Positions 10,535 to 25,500 of a stretch of 64,000 bases of DNA are shown here, in pieces; positions within the stretch are counted from its first letter, which is position 1; each line of letters begins with the position of its first letter. This stretch comes from Heligmosomoides polygyrus polygyrus (Eukaryota; Nematoda; Chromadorea; Rhabditida; Heligmosomidae). A program made the translations under genes and the position numbers. Under the pieces are notes generated by a model, which was not told the DNA's origin, did no database searches, and saw only the letters and a program-made list of their open reading frames with translations. The stretch is taken from assembly GCA_947396885.1 (NCBI GenBank), contig OX377206.1, forward strand, positions 47,661,631 through 47,725,630, written 5' to 3'.

Positions 10535-13500
10535 CCCGCCATGCCCAAAGCCGGAAACTGTCGCTGGGTTAGCCCAGCGTCCGTAGCTTGGTTTGGGCTA
10601 CATTCCTCGTACGTCCCGCCATACCCAAAACCAGAAACTGTCGATGGGTTACCCAAGCGTCCGTAGCTGGGTTTGGGTTACGTTCCTTGCACGGCCCGTT
10701 AAACCCAAGGCCGGCGACTGACGGTGGGTTATAAAAGCGTCCGTAGGCAGGTTTGGGCTACGCTCCTTGCATGGCCCGCCAAACCCGAAGCAGGCGAAGC
10801 CGGCAAGATTGGAGCGGTCCGCACGTACAGGGTCCGTAGCTAGGTTTAGGCTACGTTCCTTGCATGGCCCGTCAACCCGAAGCCGTCGACTGACGCTGAG
10901 TTAGCCAAGCGTCCGCAGCTGGGCTTGGGTTACGTTCCTCACATGGCCCGCCAAACCCGAAGCCGGCGATTCACACTGGGTTACCCAAGCGTCAGTAGCT
11001 GGGTTGGCGCTAGGTTCCTTGCATGGCCCCCAATTCCCGAAGCCGTCGACTGACGCTGAGTTATCCAATCGTCCGTAGCTGGGCTTGGGTTACGTTCCTT
11101 ACATGGCCCGCCAAACCCGAAGCCGGCGATTCACACTGGGTTACCCAAGCGTCCGTAGCTGGGTTTGGGTTACGTTCCCTGCACGGCCCGCTAAACCCAA
11201 AGCCGGCGACTGAAGGTGGGTTAGGCAAGCGTCCTTAACTAGGATTGGGCTACGTTCCTTGCATGGCCCCCCATACCCGAAGCCGGCGATTCACGCTGAG
11301 TTATCCAATCGTCCGTAGCTGGGCTTGGGTTACGTTCCTTACATGGCCCGCCAAACCCGAAGCCGGCGATTCACACTGGGTTATCCAATCGTCCGTAGCT
11401 GGGCTTGGGTTACGTTCCTTACATGGCCCGCCAAACCCGAAGCCGGCGATTCACACTGGGTTACCCAAGCGTCCGTAGCTGGGTTTTGGTTACGTTCCCT
11501 GCACGGCCCGCTAAACCCAAAGCCGGCGACTGAAGGTGGGTTAGCCAAGCGTCCGTAGTTAGGTTTGGGCTACGTTCCTTGCATGGTGCCCATACCTGAA
11601 GCCGAAGACTGACGCCAAGTTAGCCAAGCATACGTAGCTGGGTTTGGCTATGTTCCTTGCATGGCCCGATATACCCGAAGAAGGCGAAGCCGGCAAGATT
11701 GGCGCGGTCCGCACGTACAGCGTCTGTAGCTTGGTTTGGGCTACATTCCTCGCACGTCCCGCCATACGCAAAGCCGGAAACTGTCGCTGGGTTAGGCGAG
11801 CTTCCACAGCTAGGTTTAGGCTACGTTCCTGGCATGGCCCCCAACCCGAAGCCGTCGACTGACGCTGGGTTACCCAAGCGTCCGTAGGTAGGTTTGGGCT
11901 ACGTTCCTTGCACGGCCCGCTAAACCCAAAGCCGGCGACTGACGGTGGGTTAGGCAAGCGTCCTTAACTAGGATTGGGCTACGTTCCTTGCATGGCCCGC
12001 CAAACCCGAAGCCGGCGACTGACGCCTGGTTAGCCAAGCGTCCGTAGCTGGGTTGGCGCTACGTTCCTTGCATGGCCCCCAATTCCCGAAGCCGTCGACT
12101 GACGCTGAGTTAGCCAAGCGTCCGTAGCTGGGTAGGGGCTACGTTCCTTACATGGTGCCCATACCTGAAGCCGACGACTGACGCCTGGTTAGCCAAGCGT
12201 CCGTAGTTAGGTTTGGGCTACGTTCCTTGCATGGCCCGCCAAACCCGAAGCAGGCGAAGCCGGCAAGATTGGCGCGGTCCGCACGCACAGCGTCCGCAGC
12301 TTGGTTTGGGCTACATTCCTCGCACGTCCCGCCATGCCCAAAGCCGGAAACTGTCGCTGGGTTAGCCAAGCGTCCGTAGCTTGGTTTGGGCTACATTCCT
12401 CGTACGTCCCGCCATACCCAAAGCCAGGAACTGTCGATGGGTTTTCCCAAGCGTCCGTAGCTGGGTTTGGGTTACGTTCCTTGCACGGCCCGTTAAACCC
12501 AAGGCCGGCGACTGACGGTGGGTTACAAAGGCGTCCATAGGCAGGTTTGGGCTACGCTCCTTGCATGGCCCGCCAAACCCGAAGCAGGCGAAGCCGGCAA
12601 GATTGGCGAGGTCCGCACGTACAGGGTCCGTAGCTAAGTTTAGGCTACGTTCCTTGCATGGCCCGTCAACCCGAAGCCGTCGACTGACGCTGGGTTATAA
12701 AAGCGTCCGTAGGCAGGATTGGGCTACGTTCCTTCCATGGCCCCCCCATACCCGAAGCCGGCGATTCACACTGGGTTACCCAAGCGTCCGTAGCTGGGTT
12801 TGGGTTACGTTCCCTGCACGGCCCGCTAAACCCAAAGCCGGCGACTGAAGGTGGGTTAGGCAAGCGTCCTTAACTAGGATTGGGTTACGTTCCTCACATG
12901 GCCCGCCAAACCCGAAGCCGGCGATTCACACTGGGTTACCCAAGCGTCAGTAGCTGGGTTGGCGCTAGGTTCCTTGCATGGCCCCCAATTCCCGAAGCCG
13001 TCGACTGACGCTGAGTTATCCAATCGTCCGTAGCTGGGCTTGGGTTACGTTCCTTACATGGCCCGCCAAACCCGAAGCCGGCGATTCACACTGGGTTACC
13101 CAAGCGTCCGTAGCTGGGTTTGGGTTACGTTCCCTGCACGGCCCGCTAAACCCAAAGCCGGCGACTGAAGGTGGGTTAGGCAAGCGTCCTTAACTAGGAT
13201 TGGGCTACGTTCCTTGCATGGCCCCCCATACCCGAAGCCGGCGATTCACGCTGAGTTATCCAATCGTCCGTAGCTGGGCTTGGGTTACGTTCCTTACATG
13301 GCCCGCCAAACCCGAAGCCGGCGATTCACACTGGGTTATCCAATCGTCCGTAGCTGGGCTTGGGTTACGTTCCTTACATGGCCCGCCAAACCCGAAGCCG
13401 GCGATTCACACTGGGTTATCCAATCGTCCGTAGCTGGGCTTGGGTTACGTTCCTTACATGGCCCGCCAAACCCGAAGCCGGCGATTCACACTGGGTTACC

Positions 13501-16500
13501 CAAGCGTCCGTAGCTGGGTTTGGGTTACGTTCCCTGCACGGCCCGCTAAACCCAAAGCCGGCGACTGAAGGTGGGTTAGCCAAGCGTCCGTAGTTAGGTT
13601 TGGGCTACGTTCCTTGCATGGTGCCCATACCTGAAGCCGAAGACTGACGCCAAGTTAGCCAAGCATACGTAGCTGGGTTTGGCTATGTTCCTTGCATGGC
13701 CCGATATACCCGAAGAAGGCGAAGCCGGCAAGATTGGCGCGGTCCGCACGTACAGCGTCTGTAGCTTGGTTTGGGCTACATTCCTCGCACGACCCGCCCT
13801 ACCCAAAGCCGGAAACTGTCTCTGGGTTAGGCAACTTCCACAGCTAGGTTTGGGCTACGTTCCTTGCATGGCTCGCCAAACCCGAAGCCGTCGACTGATG
13901 CTGGGTTATAAAAGCGTCCGTAGGCAGGATTGGGCTACGTTCCTTCCATGGCCCCCCATACCCGAAGCCGGCGATTCACGCTGAGTTAGCCAAGCGTCCG
14001 TAGTTGGGTTTGGGCTACGTTCCTTGCACGGCCCGCTAAACCCAAAGCCGGCGACTGATGGTGGGTTAGGCAAGCGTCCTTAACTAGGATTGGGCTACGT
14101 TCCTTGCATGGCCCGCCAAACCCGAAGCCGGCGATTCACGCTGAGTTAGCCAAGCGTCCGTAGCTGGGCTTGGGTTACGTTCCTTACATGGCCCGCCAAA
14201 CCCGAAGCCGGCGATTCACGCTGAGTTAGCCAAGCGTCCGTAGCTGGGTTTGGGTTACGTTCCTTGCATGGCCCGCCAAACCCGAAGCAGGCGAAGCCGG
14301 CAAGATTGGCGCGGTCCGCACGCACAGCGTCCGCAGCTTGGTTTGGGCTACATTCCTCGCACGTCCCGCCATGCCCAAAGCCGGAAACTGTCGCTGGGTT
14401 AGCCAAGCGTCCGTAGCTTGGTTTGGGCTACATTCCTCGTACGTCCCGCCATACCCAAAGCCAGGAACTGTCGATGGGTTTTCCCAAGCGTCCGTAGCTG
14501 GGTTTGGGTTACGTTCCTTGCACGGCCCGTTAAACCCAAGGCCGGCGACTGACGGTGGGTTACAAAGGCGTCCATAGGCAGGTTTGGGCTACGCTCCTTG
14601 CATGGCCCGCCAAACCCGAAGCAGGCGAAGCCGGCAAGATTGGCGAGGTCCGCACGTACAGGGTCCGTAGCTAAGTTTAGGCTACGTTCCTTGCATGGCC
14701 CGTCAACCCGAAGCCGTCGACTGACGCTGGGTTATAAAAGCGTCCGTAGGCAGGATTGGGCTACGTTCCTTCCATGGCCCCCCCATACCCGAAGCCGGCG
14801 ATTCACGCTGGGTTAGCCAAGCGTCCGTAGCTTGTTTTGGGCTACATTCCTCGCACGTCCCGCCATACCCAAAGCCGGAAACTGTGGGTTACACATGCGT
14901 CCGTAGCTGGGTTTGGGTTAGGTTCCTTGCATGGACCCCCATACCCGAAGCGGGCGATTCACGCTGAGTTAGCCAAGCGTCCGTAGGTAGGTTTGGGCTA
15001 CGTTCCTTGCATGGCCCGCCAAACCCGAAGCCGGCGATTCACGCTGAGTTAGCAAAGCGTCCGTAGCTGGGCTTGGGTTACGTTCCTTACATGGCCCGCC
15101 AAACCCGAAGCCGGCGATTCACGCTGAGTTAGCCAAGCGTCCGTAGCTGGGTTTGGGTTACGTTCCTTGCATGGCCCGCCAAACGCGAAGCAGGCGAAGC
15201 CGGCAAGATTGGCGCGGTCCGCACGTACAGCGTCCGCAGCTTGGTTTGGGCTACATTCCTCGCACGTCCCGCCATGCCCAAAGCCGGAAACTGTCGCTGG
15301 GTTAGCCAAGCGTCCGTAGGTAGGTTTGGGCTAGGTTCCTTGCATGGCCCGCCAAACCCGAAGCCGGCGACTGACGCCTGGTTAGCCAAGCGTCCGTAGC
15401 TGGGTTGGGCTACGTTCCTTGCATGGCCCGCCAAACCCGAAGCCGGCGATTCACGCTGAGTTAGCAAAGCGTCCGTAGCTGGGCTTGGGTTACGTTCCTT
15501 GCATGGCCCCCAATTCCCGAAGCCGTCGACTGACGCTGAGTTAGCCAAGCGTCCGTAGCTGGGTAGGGGCTACGTTCCTTACATGGTGCCCATACCTGAA
15601 GCCGACGACTGACGCCTGGTTAGCCAAGCGTCCGTAGTTAGGTTTGGGCTACGTTCCTTGCATGGTGCCCATACCTGAAGCCGAAGACTGACGCCAAGTT
15701 AGCCAAGCATACGTAGCTGGGTTTGGCTATGTTCCTTGCATGGCCCGATATACCCGAAGAAGGCGAAGCCGGCAAGATTGGCGCGGTCCGCACGTACAGC
15801 GTCCGCAGCTTGGTTTGGGCTACATTCCTCGCACGTCCCGCCATGCCCAAAGCCGGAAACTGTCGCTGGGTTGGCCAAGCGTCCGTAGGTAGGTTTGGGC
15901 TAGGTTCCTTGCATGGCCCGCCAAACCCGAAGCCGGCGACTGACGCCTGGTTAGCCAAGCGTCCGTAGCTGGGTTGGCGCTACGTTCCTTGCATGGCCCC
16001 CAATTCCCGAAGCCGTCGACTGACGCTGAGTTAGCCAAGCGTCCGTAGCTGGGTAGGGGCTACGTTCCTTACATGGTGCCCATACCTGAAGCCGACGACT
16101 GACGCCTGGTTAGCCAAGCGTCCGTAGTTAGGTTTGGGCTACATTCCTTGCATGGTGCCCATACCTGAAGCCGAAGACTGACGCCAAGTTAGCCAAGCAT
16201 ACGTAGCTGGGTTTGGCTATGTTCCTTGCATGGCCCGATATACCCGAAGAAGGCGAAGCCGGCAAGATTGGCGCGGTCCGCACGTACAGCGTCTGTAGCT
16301 TGGTTTGGGCTACATTCCTCGCACGACCCGCCATACGCAAAGCCGGAAACTGTCGCTGGGTTAGGCGAGCTTCCACAGCTAGGTTTAGGCTACGTTCCTG
16401 GCATGGCCCCCCAACCCGAAGCCGTCGACTGACGCTGGGTTACCCAAGCGTCCGTAGGTAGGTTTGGGCTACGTTCCTTGCACGGCCCGCTAAACCCAAA

Positions 16501-19500
16501 GCCGGCGACTGACGGTGGGTTAGGCAAGCGTCCTTAACTAGGATTGGGCTACGTTCCTTGCATGGCCCGCCAAACCCGAAGCCGGCGATTCACGCTGAGT
16601 TAGCCAAGCGTCCGTAGGTAGGTTTGGGCTACGTTCCTTGCATGGCCCGCCAAACCCGAAGCCGGCGATTCACGCTGAATTAGCCAAGCGTCCGTAGCTG
16701 GGCTTGGGTTACGTTCCTTACATGGCCCGCCAAACCCGAAGCCGGCGATTCACGCTGAGTTAGCCAAGCGTCCGTAGCTGGGTTTGGGTTACGTTCCTTG
16801 CATGGCCCGCCAAACCCTAAGCAGGCGAAGCCGGCAAGATTGGCGCGGTCCGCACGTACAGCGTCCGCAGCTTGGTTTGGGATACATTCCTCGCACGTCC
16901 CGCCATGCCCAAAGCCGGAAACTGTCGCTGGGTTAGCCCAGCGTCCGTAGCTTGGTTTGGGCTACATTCCTCGTACGTCCCGCCATACCCAAAACCAGAA
17001 ACTGTCGATGGGTTACCCAAGCGTCCGTAGCTGGGTTTGGGTTACGTTCCTTGCACGGCCCGTTAAACCCAAGGCCGGCGACTGACGGTGGGTTATAAAA
17101 GCGTCCGTAGGCAGGTTTGGGCTACGCTCCTTGCATGGCCCGCCAAACCCGAAGCAGGCGAAGCCGGCAAGATTGGAGCGGTCCGCACGTACAGGGTCCG
17201 TAGCTAGGTTTAGGCTACGTTCCTTGCATGGCCCGTCAACCCGAAGCCGTCGACTGACGCTGAGTTAGCCAAGCGTCCGCAGCTGGGCTTGGGTTACGTT
17301 CCTCACATGGCCCGCCAAACCCGAAGCCGGCGATTCACACTGGGTTACCCAAGCGTCCGTAGCTGGGTTGGCGCTAGGTTCCTTGCATGGCCCCCAATTC
17401 CCGAAGCCGTCGACTGACGCTGAGTTATCCAATCGTCCGTAGCTGGGCTTGGGTTACGTTCCTTACATGGCCCGCCAAACCCGAAGCCGGCGATTCACAC
17501 TGGGTTACCCAAGCGTCCGTAGCTGGGTTTGGGTTACGTTCCCTGCACGGCCCGCTAAACCCAAAGCCGGCGACTGAAGGTGGGTTAGGCAAGCGTCCTT
17601 AACTAGGATTGGGCTACGTTCCTTGCATGGCCCCCCATACCCGAAGCCGGCGATTCACGCTGAGTTATCCAATCGTCCGTAGCTGGGCTTGGGTTACGTT
17701 CCTTACATGGCCCGCCAAACCCGAACCCGGCGATTCACACTGGGTTACCCAAGCGTCCGTAGCTGGGTTTGGGTTACGTTCCCTGCACGGCCCGCTAAAC
17801 CCAAAGCCGGCGACTGAAGGTGGGTTAGCCAAGCGTCCGTAGTTAGGTTTGGGCTACGTTCCTTGCATGGTGCCCATACCTGAAGCCGAAGACTGACGCC
17901 AAGTTAGCCAAGCATACGTAGCTGGGTTTGGCTATGTTCCTTGCATGGCCCGATATACCCGAAGAAGGCGAAGCCGGCAAGATTGGCGCGGTCCGCACGT
18001 ACAGCGTCTGTAGCTTGGTTTGGGCTACATTCCTCGCACGACCCGCCCTACCCAAAGCCGGAAACTGTCTCTGGGTTAGGCAACTTCCACAGCTAGGTTT
18101 GGGCTACGTTCCTTGCATGGCTCGCCAAACCCGAAGCCGTCGACTGATGCTGGGTTATAAAAGCGTCCGTAGGCAGGATTGGGCTACGTTCCTTCCATGG
18201 CCCCCCATACCCGAAGCCGGCGATTCACGCTGAGTTAGCCAAGCGTCCGTAGTTGGGTTTGGGCTACGTTCCTTGCACGGCCCGCTAAACCCAAAGCCGG
18301 CGACTGATGGTGGGTTAGGCAAGCGTCCTTAACTAGGATTGAGCTACGTTCCTTGCATGGCCCGCCAAACCCGAAGCCGGCGATTCACGCTGAGTTAGCC
18401 AAGCGTCCGTAGCTGGGCTTGGGTTACGTTCCTTACATGGCCCGCCAAACCCGAAGCCGGCGATTCACGCTGAGTTAGCCAAGCGTCCGTAGCTGGGCTT
18501 GGGTTACCTTCCTTGCATGGCCCGCCAAACCCGAAGCAGGCGAAGCCGGCAAGATTGGCGCGGTCCGCACGTACAGCGTCTGTAGCTTGGTTTGGGCTAC
18601 ATTCCTCGCACGACCCGCCCTACCCAAAGCCGGAAACTGTCTCTGGGTTAGGCAACTTCCACAGCTAGGTTTGGGCTACGTTCCTTGCATGGCTCGCCAA
18701 ACCCGAAGCCGTCGACTGATGCTGGGTTATAAAAGCGTCCGTAGGCAGGATTGGGCTACGTTCCTTCCATGGCCCCCCATACCCGAAGCCGGCGATTCAC
18801 GCTGAGTTAGCCAAGCGTCCGCAGCTTGGTTTGGGCTACATTCCTCGCACGTCCCGCCATGCCCAAAGCCGGAAACTGTCGCTGGGTTAGCCAAGCGTCC
18901 GTAGCTGGGTTGGCGCTACGTTCCTTGCATGGCCCCCAATTCCCGAAGCCGTCGACTGACGCTGAGTTAGCCAAGCGTCCGTAGCTGGGTAGGGGCTACG
19001 TTCCTTACATGGTGCCCATACCTGAAGCCGACGACTGACGCCTGGTTAGCCAAGCGTCCGTAGTTAGGTTTGGGCTACGTTCCTTGCATGGTGCCCATAC
19101 CTGAAGCCGAAGACTGACGCCAAGTTAGCCAAGCATACGTAGCTGGGTTTGGCTATGTTCCTTGCATGGCCCGATATACCCGAAGAAGGCGAAGCCGGCA
19201 AGATTGGCGCGGTCCGCACGTACAGCGTCTGTAGCTTGGTTTGGGCTACATTCCTCGCACGACCCGCCCTACCCAAAGCCGGAAACTGTCTCTGGGTTAG
19301 GCAACTTCCACAGCTAGGTTTGGGCTACGTTCCTTGCATGGCTCGCCAAACCCGAAGCCGTCGACTGATGCTGGGTTATAAAAGCGTCCGTAGGCAGGAT
19401 TGGGCTACGTTCCTTCCATGGCCCCCCATACCCGAAGCCGGCGATTCACGCTGAGTTAGCCAAGCGTCCGCAGCTTGGTTTGGGCTACATTCCTCGCACG

Positions 19501-19509
19501 TCCCGCCAT

Positions 19510-22500
19510 GCCCAAAGCCGGAAACTGTCTCTGGGTTAGGCAACTTCCACAGCTAGGTTTGGGCTACGTTCCTTGCATGGCTCGCCAAACCCGAAGCCGT
19601 CGACTGATGCTGGGTTATAAAAGCGTCCGTAGGCAGGATTGGGCTACGTTCCTTCCATGGCCCCCCATACCCGAAGCCGGCGATTCACGCTGAGTTAGCC
19701 AAGCGTCCGTAGGTAGGTTTGGGCTACGTTCCTTGCATGGCCCGCCAAACCCGAAGCCGGCGATTCACGCTGAGTTAGCCAAGCGTCCGTAGCTGGGCTT
19801 GGGTTACGTTCCTTACATGGCCCGCCAAACCCGAAGCCGGCGATTCACGCTGAGTTAGCCAAGCGTCCGTAGCTGGGTTTGGGTTACGTTCCTTGCATGG
19901 CCCGCCAAACGCGAAGCAGGCGAAGCCGGCAAGATTGGCGCGGTCCGCACGTACAGCGTCCGCAGCTTGGTTTGGGCTACATTCCTCGCACGTCCCGCCA
20001 TGCCCAAAGCCGGAAACTGTCGCTGGGTTAGCCAAGCGTCCGTAGGTAGGTTTGGGCTACGTTCCTTGCATGGCCCGCCAAACCCGAAGCCGGCGATTCA
20101 CGCTGAGTTAGCCAAGCGTCCGTAGCTGGGCTTGGGTTACGTTCCTTACATGGCCCGCCAAACCCGAAGCCGGCGATTCACACTGGGTTACCCAAGCGTC
20201 CGTAGCTGGGTTTGGGTTACGTTCCCTGCACGGCCCGCTAAACCCAAAGCCGGCGACTGAAGGTGGGTTAGGCAAGCGTCCTTAACTAGGATTGGGCTAC
20301 GTTCCTTGCATGGCCCCCCATACCCGAAGCCGGCGATTCACGCTGAGTTATCCAATCGTCCGTAGCTGGGCTTGGGTTACGTTCCTTACATGGCCCGCCA
20401 AACCCGAAGCCGGCGATTCACACTGGGTTATCCAATCGTCCGTAGCTGGGCTTGGGTTACGTTCCTTACATGGCCCGCCAAACCCGAAGCCGGCGATTCA
20501 CACTGGGTTACCCAAGCGTCCGTAGCTGGGTTTGGGTTACGTTCCCTGCACGGCCCGCTATACCCATAGCCGGCGACTGAAGGTGGGTTAGCCAAGCGTC
20601 CGTAGGCAGGTTTGGGCTACGCTCCTTGCATGGCCCGCCAAACCCGAAGCAGGCGAAGCCGGCAAGATTGGCGCGGTCCGCACGTACAGGGTCCGTAGCT
20701 AAGTTTAGGCTACGTTCCTTGCATGGCCCGTCAACCCGAAGCCGTCGACTGACGCTGGGTTATAAAAGCGTCCGTAGGCAGGATTGGGCTACGTTCCTTC
20801 CATGGCCCCCCCATACCCGAAGCCGGCGATTCACGCTGGGTTAGCCAAGCGTCCGTAGCTTGTTTTGGGCTACATTCCTCGCACGTCCCGCCATACCCAA
20901 AGCCGGAAACTGTGGGTTACCCATGCGTCCGTAGCTGGGTTTGGGTTAGGTTCCTTGCATGGACCCCCATACCCGAAGCGGGCGATTCACGCTGAGTTAG
21001 CCAAGCGTCCGTAGGTAGGTTTGGGCTACGTTCCTTGCATGGCCCGCCAAACCCGAAGCCGGCGATTCACGCTGAGTTAGCCAAGCGTCCGTAGCTGGGC
21101 TTGGGTTACGTTCCTTACATGGCCCGCCAAACCCGAAGCCGGCGATTCACACTGGGTTACCCAAGCGTCCGTAGCTGGGTTTGGGTTACGTTCCCTGCAC
21201 GGCCCGCTAAACCCAAAGCCGGCGACTGAAGGTGGGTTAGCCAAGCGTCCGTAGTTAGGTTTGGGCTACGTTCCTTGCATGGTGCCCATACCTGAAGCCG
21301 AAGACTGACGCCAAGTTAGCCAAGCATACGTAGCTGGGTTTGGCTATGTTCCTTGCATGGCCCGATATACCCGAAGAAGGCGAAGCCGGCAAGATTGGCG
21401 CGGTCCGCACGTACAGCGTCTGTAGCTTGGTTTGGGCTACATTCCTCGCACGTCCCGCCATGCCCAAAGCCGGAAACTGTCGCTGGGTTAGCCAAGCGTC
21501 CGTAGCTTGGTTTGGGCTACATTCCTCGTACGTCCCGCCATACCCAAAGCCGGAAACTGTCTCTGGGTTATGCAACTTCCACAGCTAGGTTTGGGCTACG
21601 TTCCTTGCATGGCTCGCCAAACCCGAAGCCGTCGACTGATGCTGGGTTATAAAAGCGTCCGTAGGCAGGATTGGGCTACGTTCCTTCCATGGCCCCCCAT
21701 ACCCGAAGCCGGCGATTCACGCTGAGTTAGCCAAGCGTCCGTAGTTGGGTTTGGGCTACGTTCCTTGCACGGCCCGCCAAACCCGAAGCCGTCGACTGAT
21801 GCTGGGTTATAAAAGCGTCCTTAACTAGGATTGGGCTACGTTCCTTGCATGGCCCGCCAAACCCGAAGCCGGCGATTCACGCTGAGTTAGCCAAGCGTCC
21901 GTAGCTGGGCTTGGGTTACGTTCCTTACATGGCCCGCCAAACCCGAAGCCGGCGATTCACGCTGAGTTAGCCAAGCGTCCGTAGCTGGGTTTGGGTTACG
22001 TTCCTTGCATGGCCCGCCAAACCCGAAGCAGGCGAAGCCGGCAAGATTGGCGCGGTCCGCACGCACAGCGTCCGCAGCTTGGTTTGGGCTACATTCCTCG
22101 CACGTCCCGCCATGCCCAAAGCCGGAAACTGTCGCTGGGTTAGCCAAGCGTCCGTAGCTTGGTTTGGGCTACATTCCTCGTACGTCCCGCCATACCCAAA
22201 GCCAGGAACTGTCGATGGGTTTTCCCAAGCGTCCGTAGCTGGGTTTGGGTTACGTTCCTTGCACGGCCCGTTAAACCCAAGGCCGGCGACTGACGGTGGG
22301 TTACAAAGGCGTCCGTAGACAGGTTTGGGCTACGCTCCTTGCATGGCCCGCCAAACCCGAAGCAGGCGAAGCCGGCAAGATTGGCGCGGTCCGCAGGTAC
22401 AGGGTCCGTAGCTAAGTTTAGGCTACGTTCCTTGCATGGCCCGTCAACCCGAAGCCGTCGACTGACGCTGGGTTATAAAAGCGTCCGTAGGCAGGATTGG

Positions 22501-25500
22501 GCTACGTTCCTTCCATGGCCCCCCATACCCGAAGCCGGCGATTCACCCTGGGTTAGCCAAGCGTCCGTAGCTTGTTTTGGGCTACATTCCTCGCACGTCC
22601 CGCCATACCCAAAGCCGGAAACTGTGGGTTACACATGCGTCCGTAGCTGGGTTTGGGTTAGGTTCCTTGCATGGACCCCCATACCCGAAGCGGGCGATTC
22701 ACGCTGAGTTAGCCAAGCGTCCGTAGGTAGGTTTGGGCTACGTTCCTTGCATGGCCCGCCAAACCCGAAGCCGGCGATTCACGCTGAGTTAGCCAAGCGT
22801 CCGTAGCTGGGCTTGGGTTACGTTCCTTACATGGCCCGCCAAACCCGAAGCCGGCGATTCACGCTGAGTTAGCCAAGCGTCCGTAGCTGGGTTTGGGTTA
22901 CGTTCCTTGCATGGCCCGCCAAACGCGAAGCAGGCGAAGCCGGCAAGATTGGCGCGGTCCGCACGTACAGCGTCCGCAGCTTGGTTTGGGCTACATTCCT
23001 CGCACGTCCCGCCATGCCCAAAGCCGGAAACTGTCGCTGGGTTAGCCAAGCGTCCGTAGGTAGGTTTGGGCTAGGTTCCTTGCATGGCCCGCCAAACCCG
23101 AAGCCGGCGACTGACGCCTGGTTAGCCAAGCGTCCGTAGCTGGGTTGGCGCTACGTTCCTTGCATGGCCCCCAATTCCCGAAGCCGTCGACTGACGCTGA
23201 GTTAGCCAAGCGTCCGTAGCTGGGTAGGGGCTACGTTCCTTACATGGTGCCCATACCTGAAGCCGACGACTGACGCCTGGTTAGCCAAGCGTCCGTAGTT
23301 AGGTTTGGGCTACGTTCCTTGCATGGTGCCCATACCTGAAGCCGAAGACTGACGCCAAGTTAGCCAAGCATACGTAGCTGGGTTTGGCTATGTTCCTTGC
23401 ATGGCCCGATATACCCGAAGAAGGCGAAGCCGGCAAGATTGGCGCTGTCCGCACGTACAGCGTCCGCAGCTTGGTTTGGGCTACATTCCTCGCACGTCCC
23501 GCCATGCCCAAAGCCGGAAACTGTCGCTGGGTTAGCCAAGCGTCCGTAGGTAGGTTTGGGCTAGGTTCCTTGCATGGCCCGCCAAACCCGAAGCCGGCGA
23601 CTGACGCCTGGTTAGCCAAGCGTCCGTAGCTGGGTTGGCGCTACGTTCCTTGCATGGCCCCCAATTCCCGAAGCCGTCGACTGACGCTGAGTTAGCCAAG
23701 CGTCCGTAGCTGGGTAGGGGCTACGTTCCTTACATGGTGCCCATACCTGAAGCCGACGACTGACGCCTGGTTAGCCAAGCGTCCGTAGTTAGGTTTGGGC
23801 TACGTTCCTTGCATGGTGCCCATACCTGAAGCCGAAGACTGACGCGAAGTTAGCCAAGCATACGTAGCTGGGTTTGGCTATGTTCCTTGCATGGCCCGAT
23901 ATACCCGAAGAAGGCGAAGCCGGCAAGATTGGCGCGGTCCGCACGTACAGCGTCTGTAGCTTGGTTTGGGCTACATTCCTCGCACGACCCGCCATACGCA
24001 AAGCCGGAAACTGTCGCTGGGTTAGGCGAGCTTCCACAGCTAGGTTTAGGCTACGTTCCTGGCATGGCCCCCCAACCCGAAGCCGTCGACTGACGCTGGG
24101 TTACCCAAGCGTCCGTAGGTAGGTTTGGGCTACGTTCCTTGCACGGCCCGCTAAACCCAAAGCCGGCGACTGACGGTGGGTTAGGCAAGCGTCCTTAACT
24201 AGGATTGGGCTACGTTCCTTGCATGGCCCGCCAAACCCGAAGCCGGCGATTCACGCTGAGTTAGCCAAGCGTCCGTAGGTAGGTTTGGGCTACGTTCCTT
24301 GCATGGCCCGCCAAACCCGAAGCCGGCGATTCACGCTGAATTAGCCAAGCGTCCGTAGCTGGGCTTAGGTTACGTTCCTTACATGGCCCGCCAAACCCGA
24401 AGCCGGCGATTCACGCTGAGTTAGCCAAGCGTCCGTAGCTGGGTTTGGGTTACGTTCCTTGCATGGCCCGCCAAACCCGAAGCAGGCGAAGCCGGCAAGA
24501 TTGGCGCGGTCCGCACGTACAGCGTCCGCAGCTTGGTTTGGGATACATTCCTCGCACGTCCCGCCATGCCCAAAGCCGGAAACTGTCGCTGGGTTAGCCC
24601 AGCGTCCGTAGCTTGGTTTGGGCTACATTCCTCGTACGTCCCGCCATACCCAAAACCAGAAACTGTCGATGGGTTACCCAAGCGTCCGTAGCTGGGTTTG
24701 GGTTACGTTCCTTGCACGGCCCGTTAAACCCAAGGCCGGCGACTGACGGTGGGTTATAAAAGCGTCCGTAGGCAGGTTTGGGCTACGCTCCTTGCATGGC
24801 CCGCCAAACCCGAAGCAGGCGAAGCCGGCAAGATTGGAGCGGTCCGCACGTACAGGGTCCGTAGCTAGGTTTAGGCTACGTTCCTTGCATGGCCCGTCAA
24901 CCCGAAGCCGTCGACTGACGCTGAGTTAGCCAAGCGTCCGCAGCTGGGCTTGGGTTACGTTCCTCACATGGCCCGCCAAACCCGAAGCCGGCGATTCACA
25001 CTGGGTTACCCAAGCGTCCGTAGCTGGGTTGGCGCTAGGTTCCTTGCATGGCCCCCAATTCCCGAAGCCGTCGACTGACGCTGAGTTATCCAATCGTCCG
25101 TAGCTGGGCTTGGGTTACGTTCCTTACATGGCCCGCCAAACCCGAAGCCGGCGATTCACACTGGGTTACCCAAGCGTCCGTAGCTGGGTTTGGGTTACGT
25201 TCCCTGCACGGCCCGCTAAACCCAAAGCCGGCGACTGAAGGTGGGTTAGGCAAGCGTCCTTAACTAGGATTGGGCTACGTTCCTTGCATGGCCCCCCATA
25301 CCCGAAGCCGGCGATTCACGCTGAGTTATCCAATCGTCCGTAGCTGGGCTTGGGTTACGTTCCTTACATGGCCCGCCAAACCCGAAGCCGGCGATTCACA
25401 CTGGGTTATCCAATCGTCCGTAGCTGGGCTTGGGTTACGTTCCTTACATGGCCCGCCAAACCCGAAGCCGGCGATTCACACTGGGTTACCCAAGCGTCCG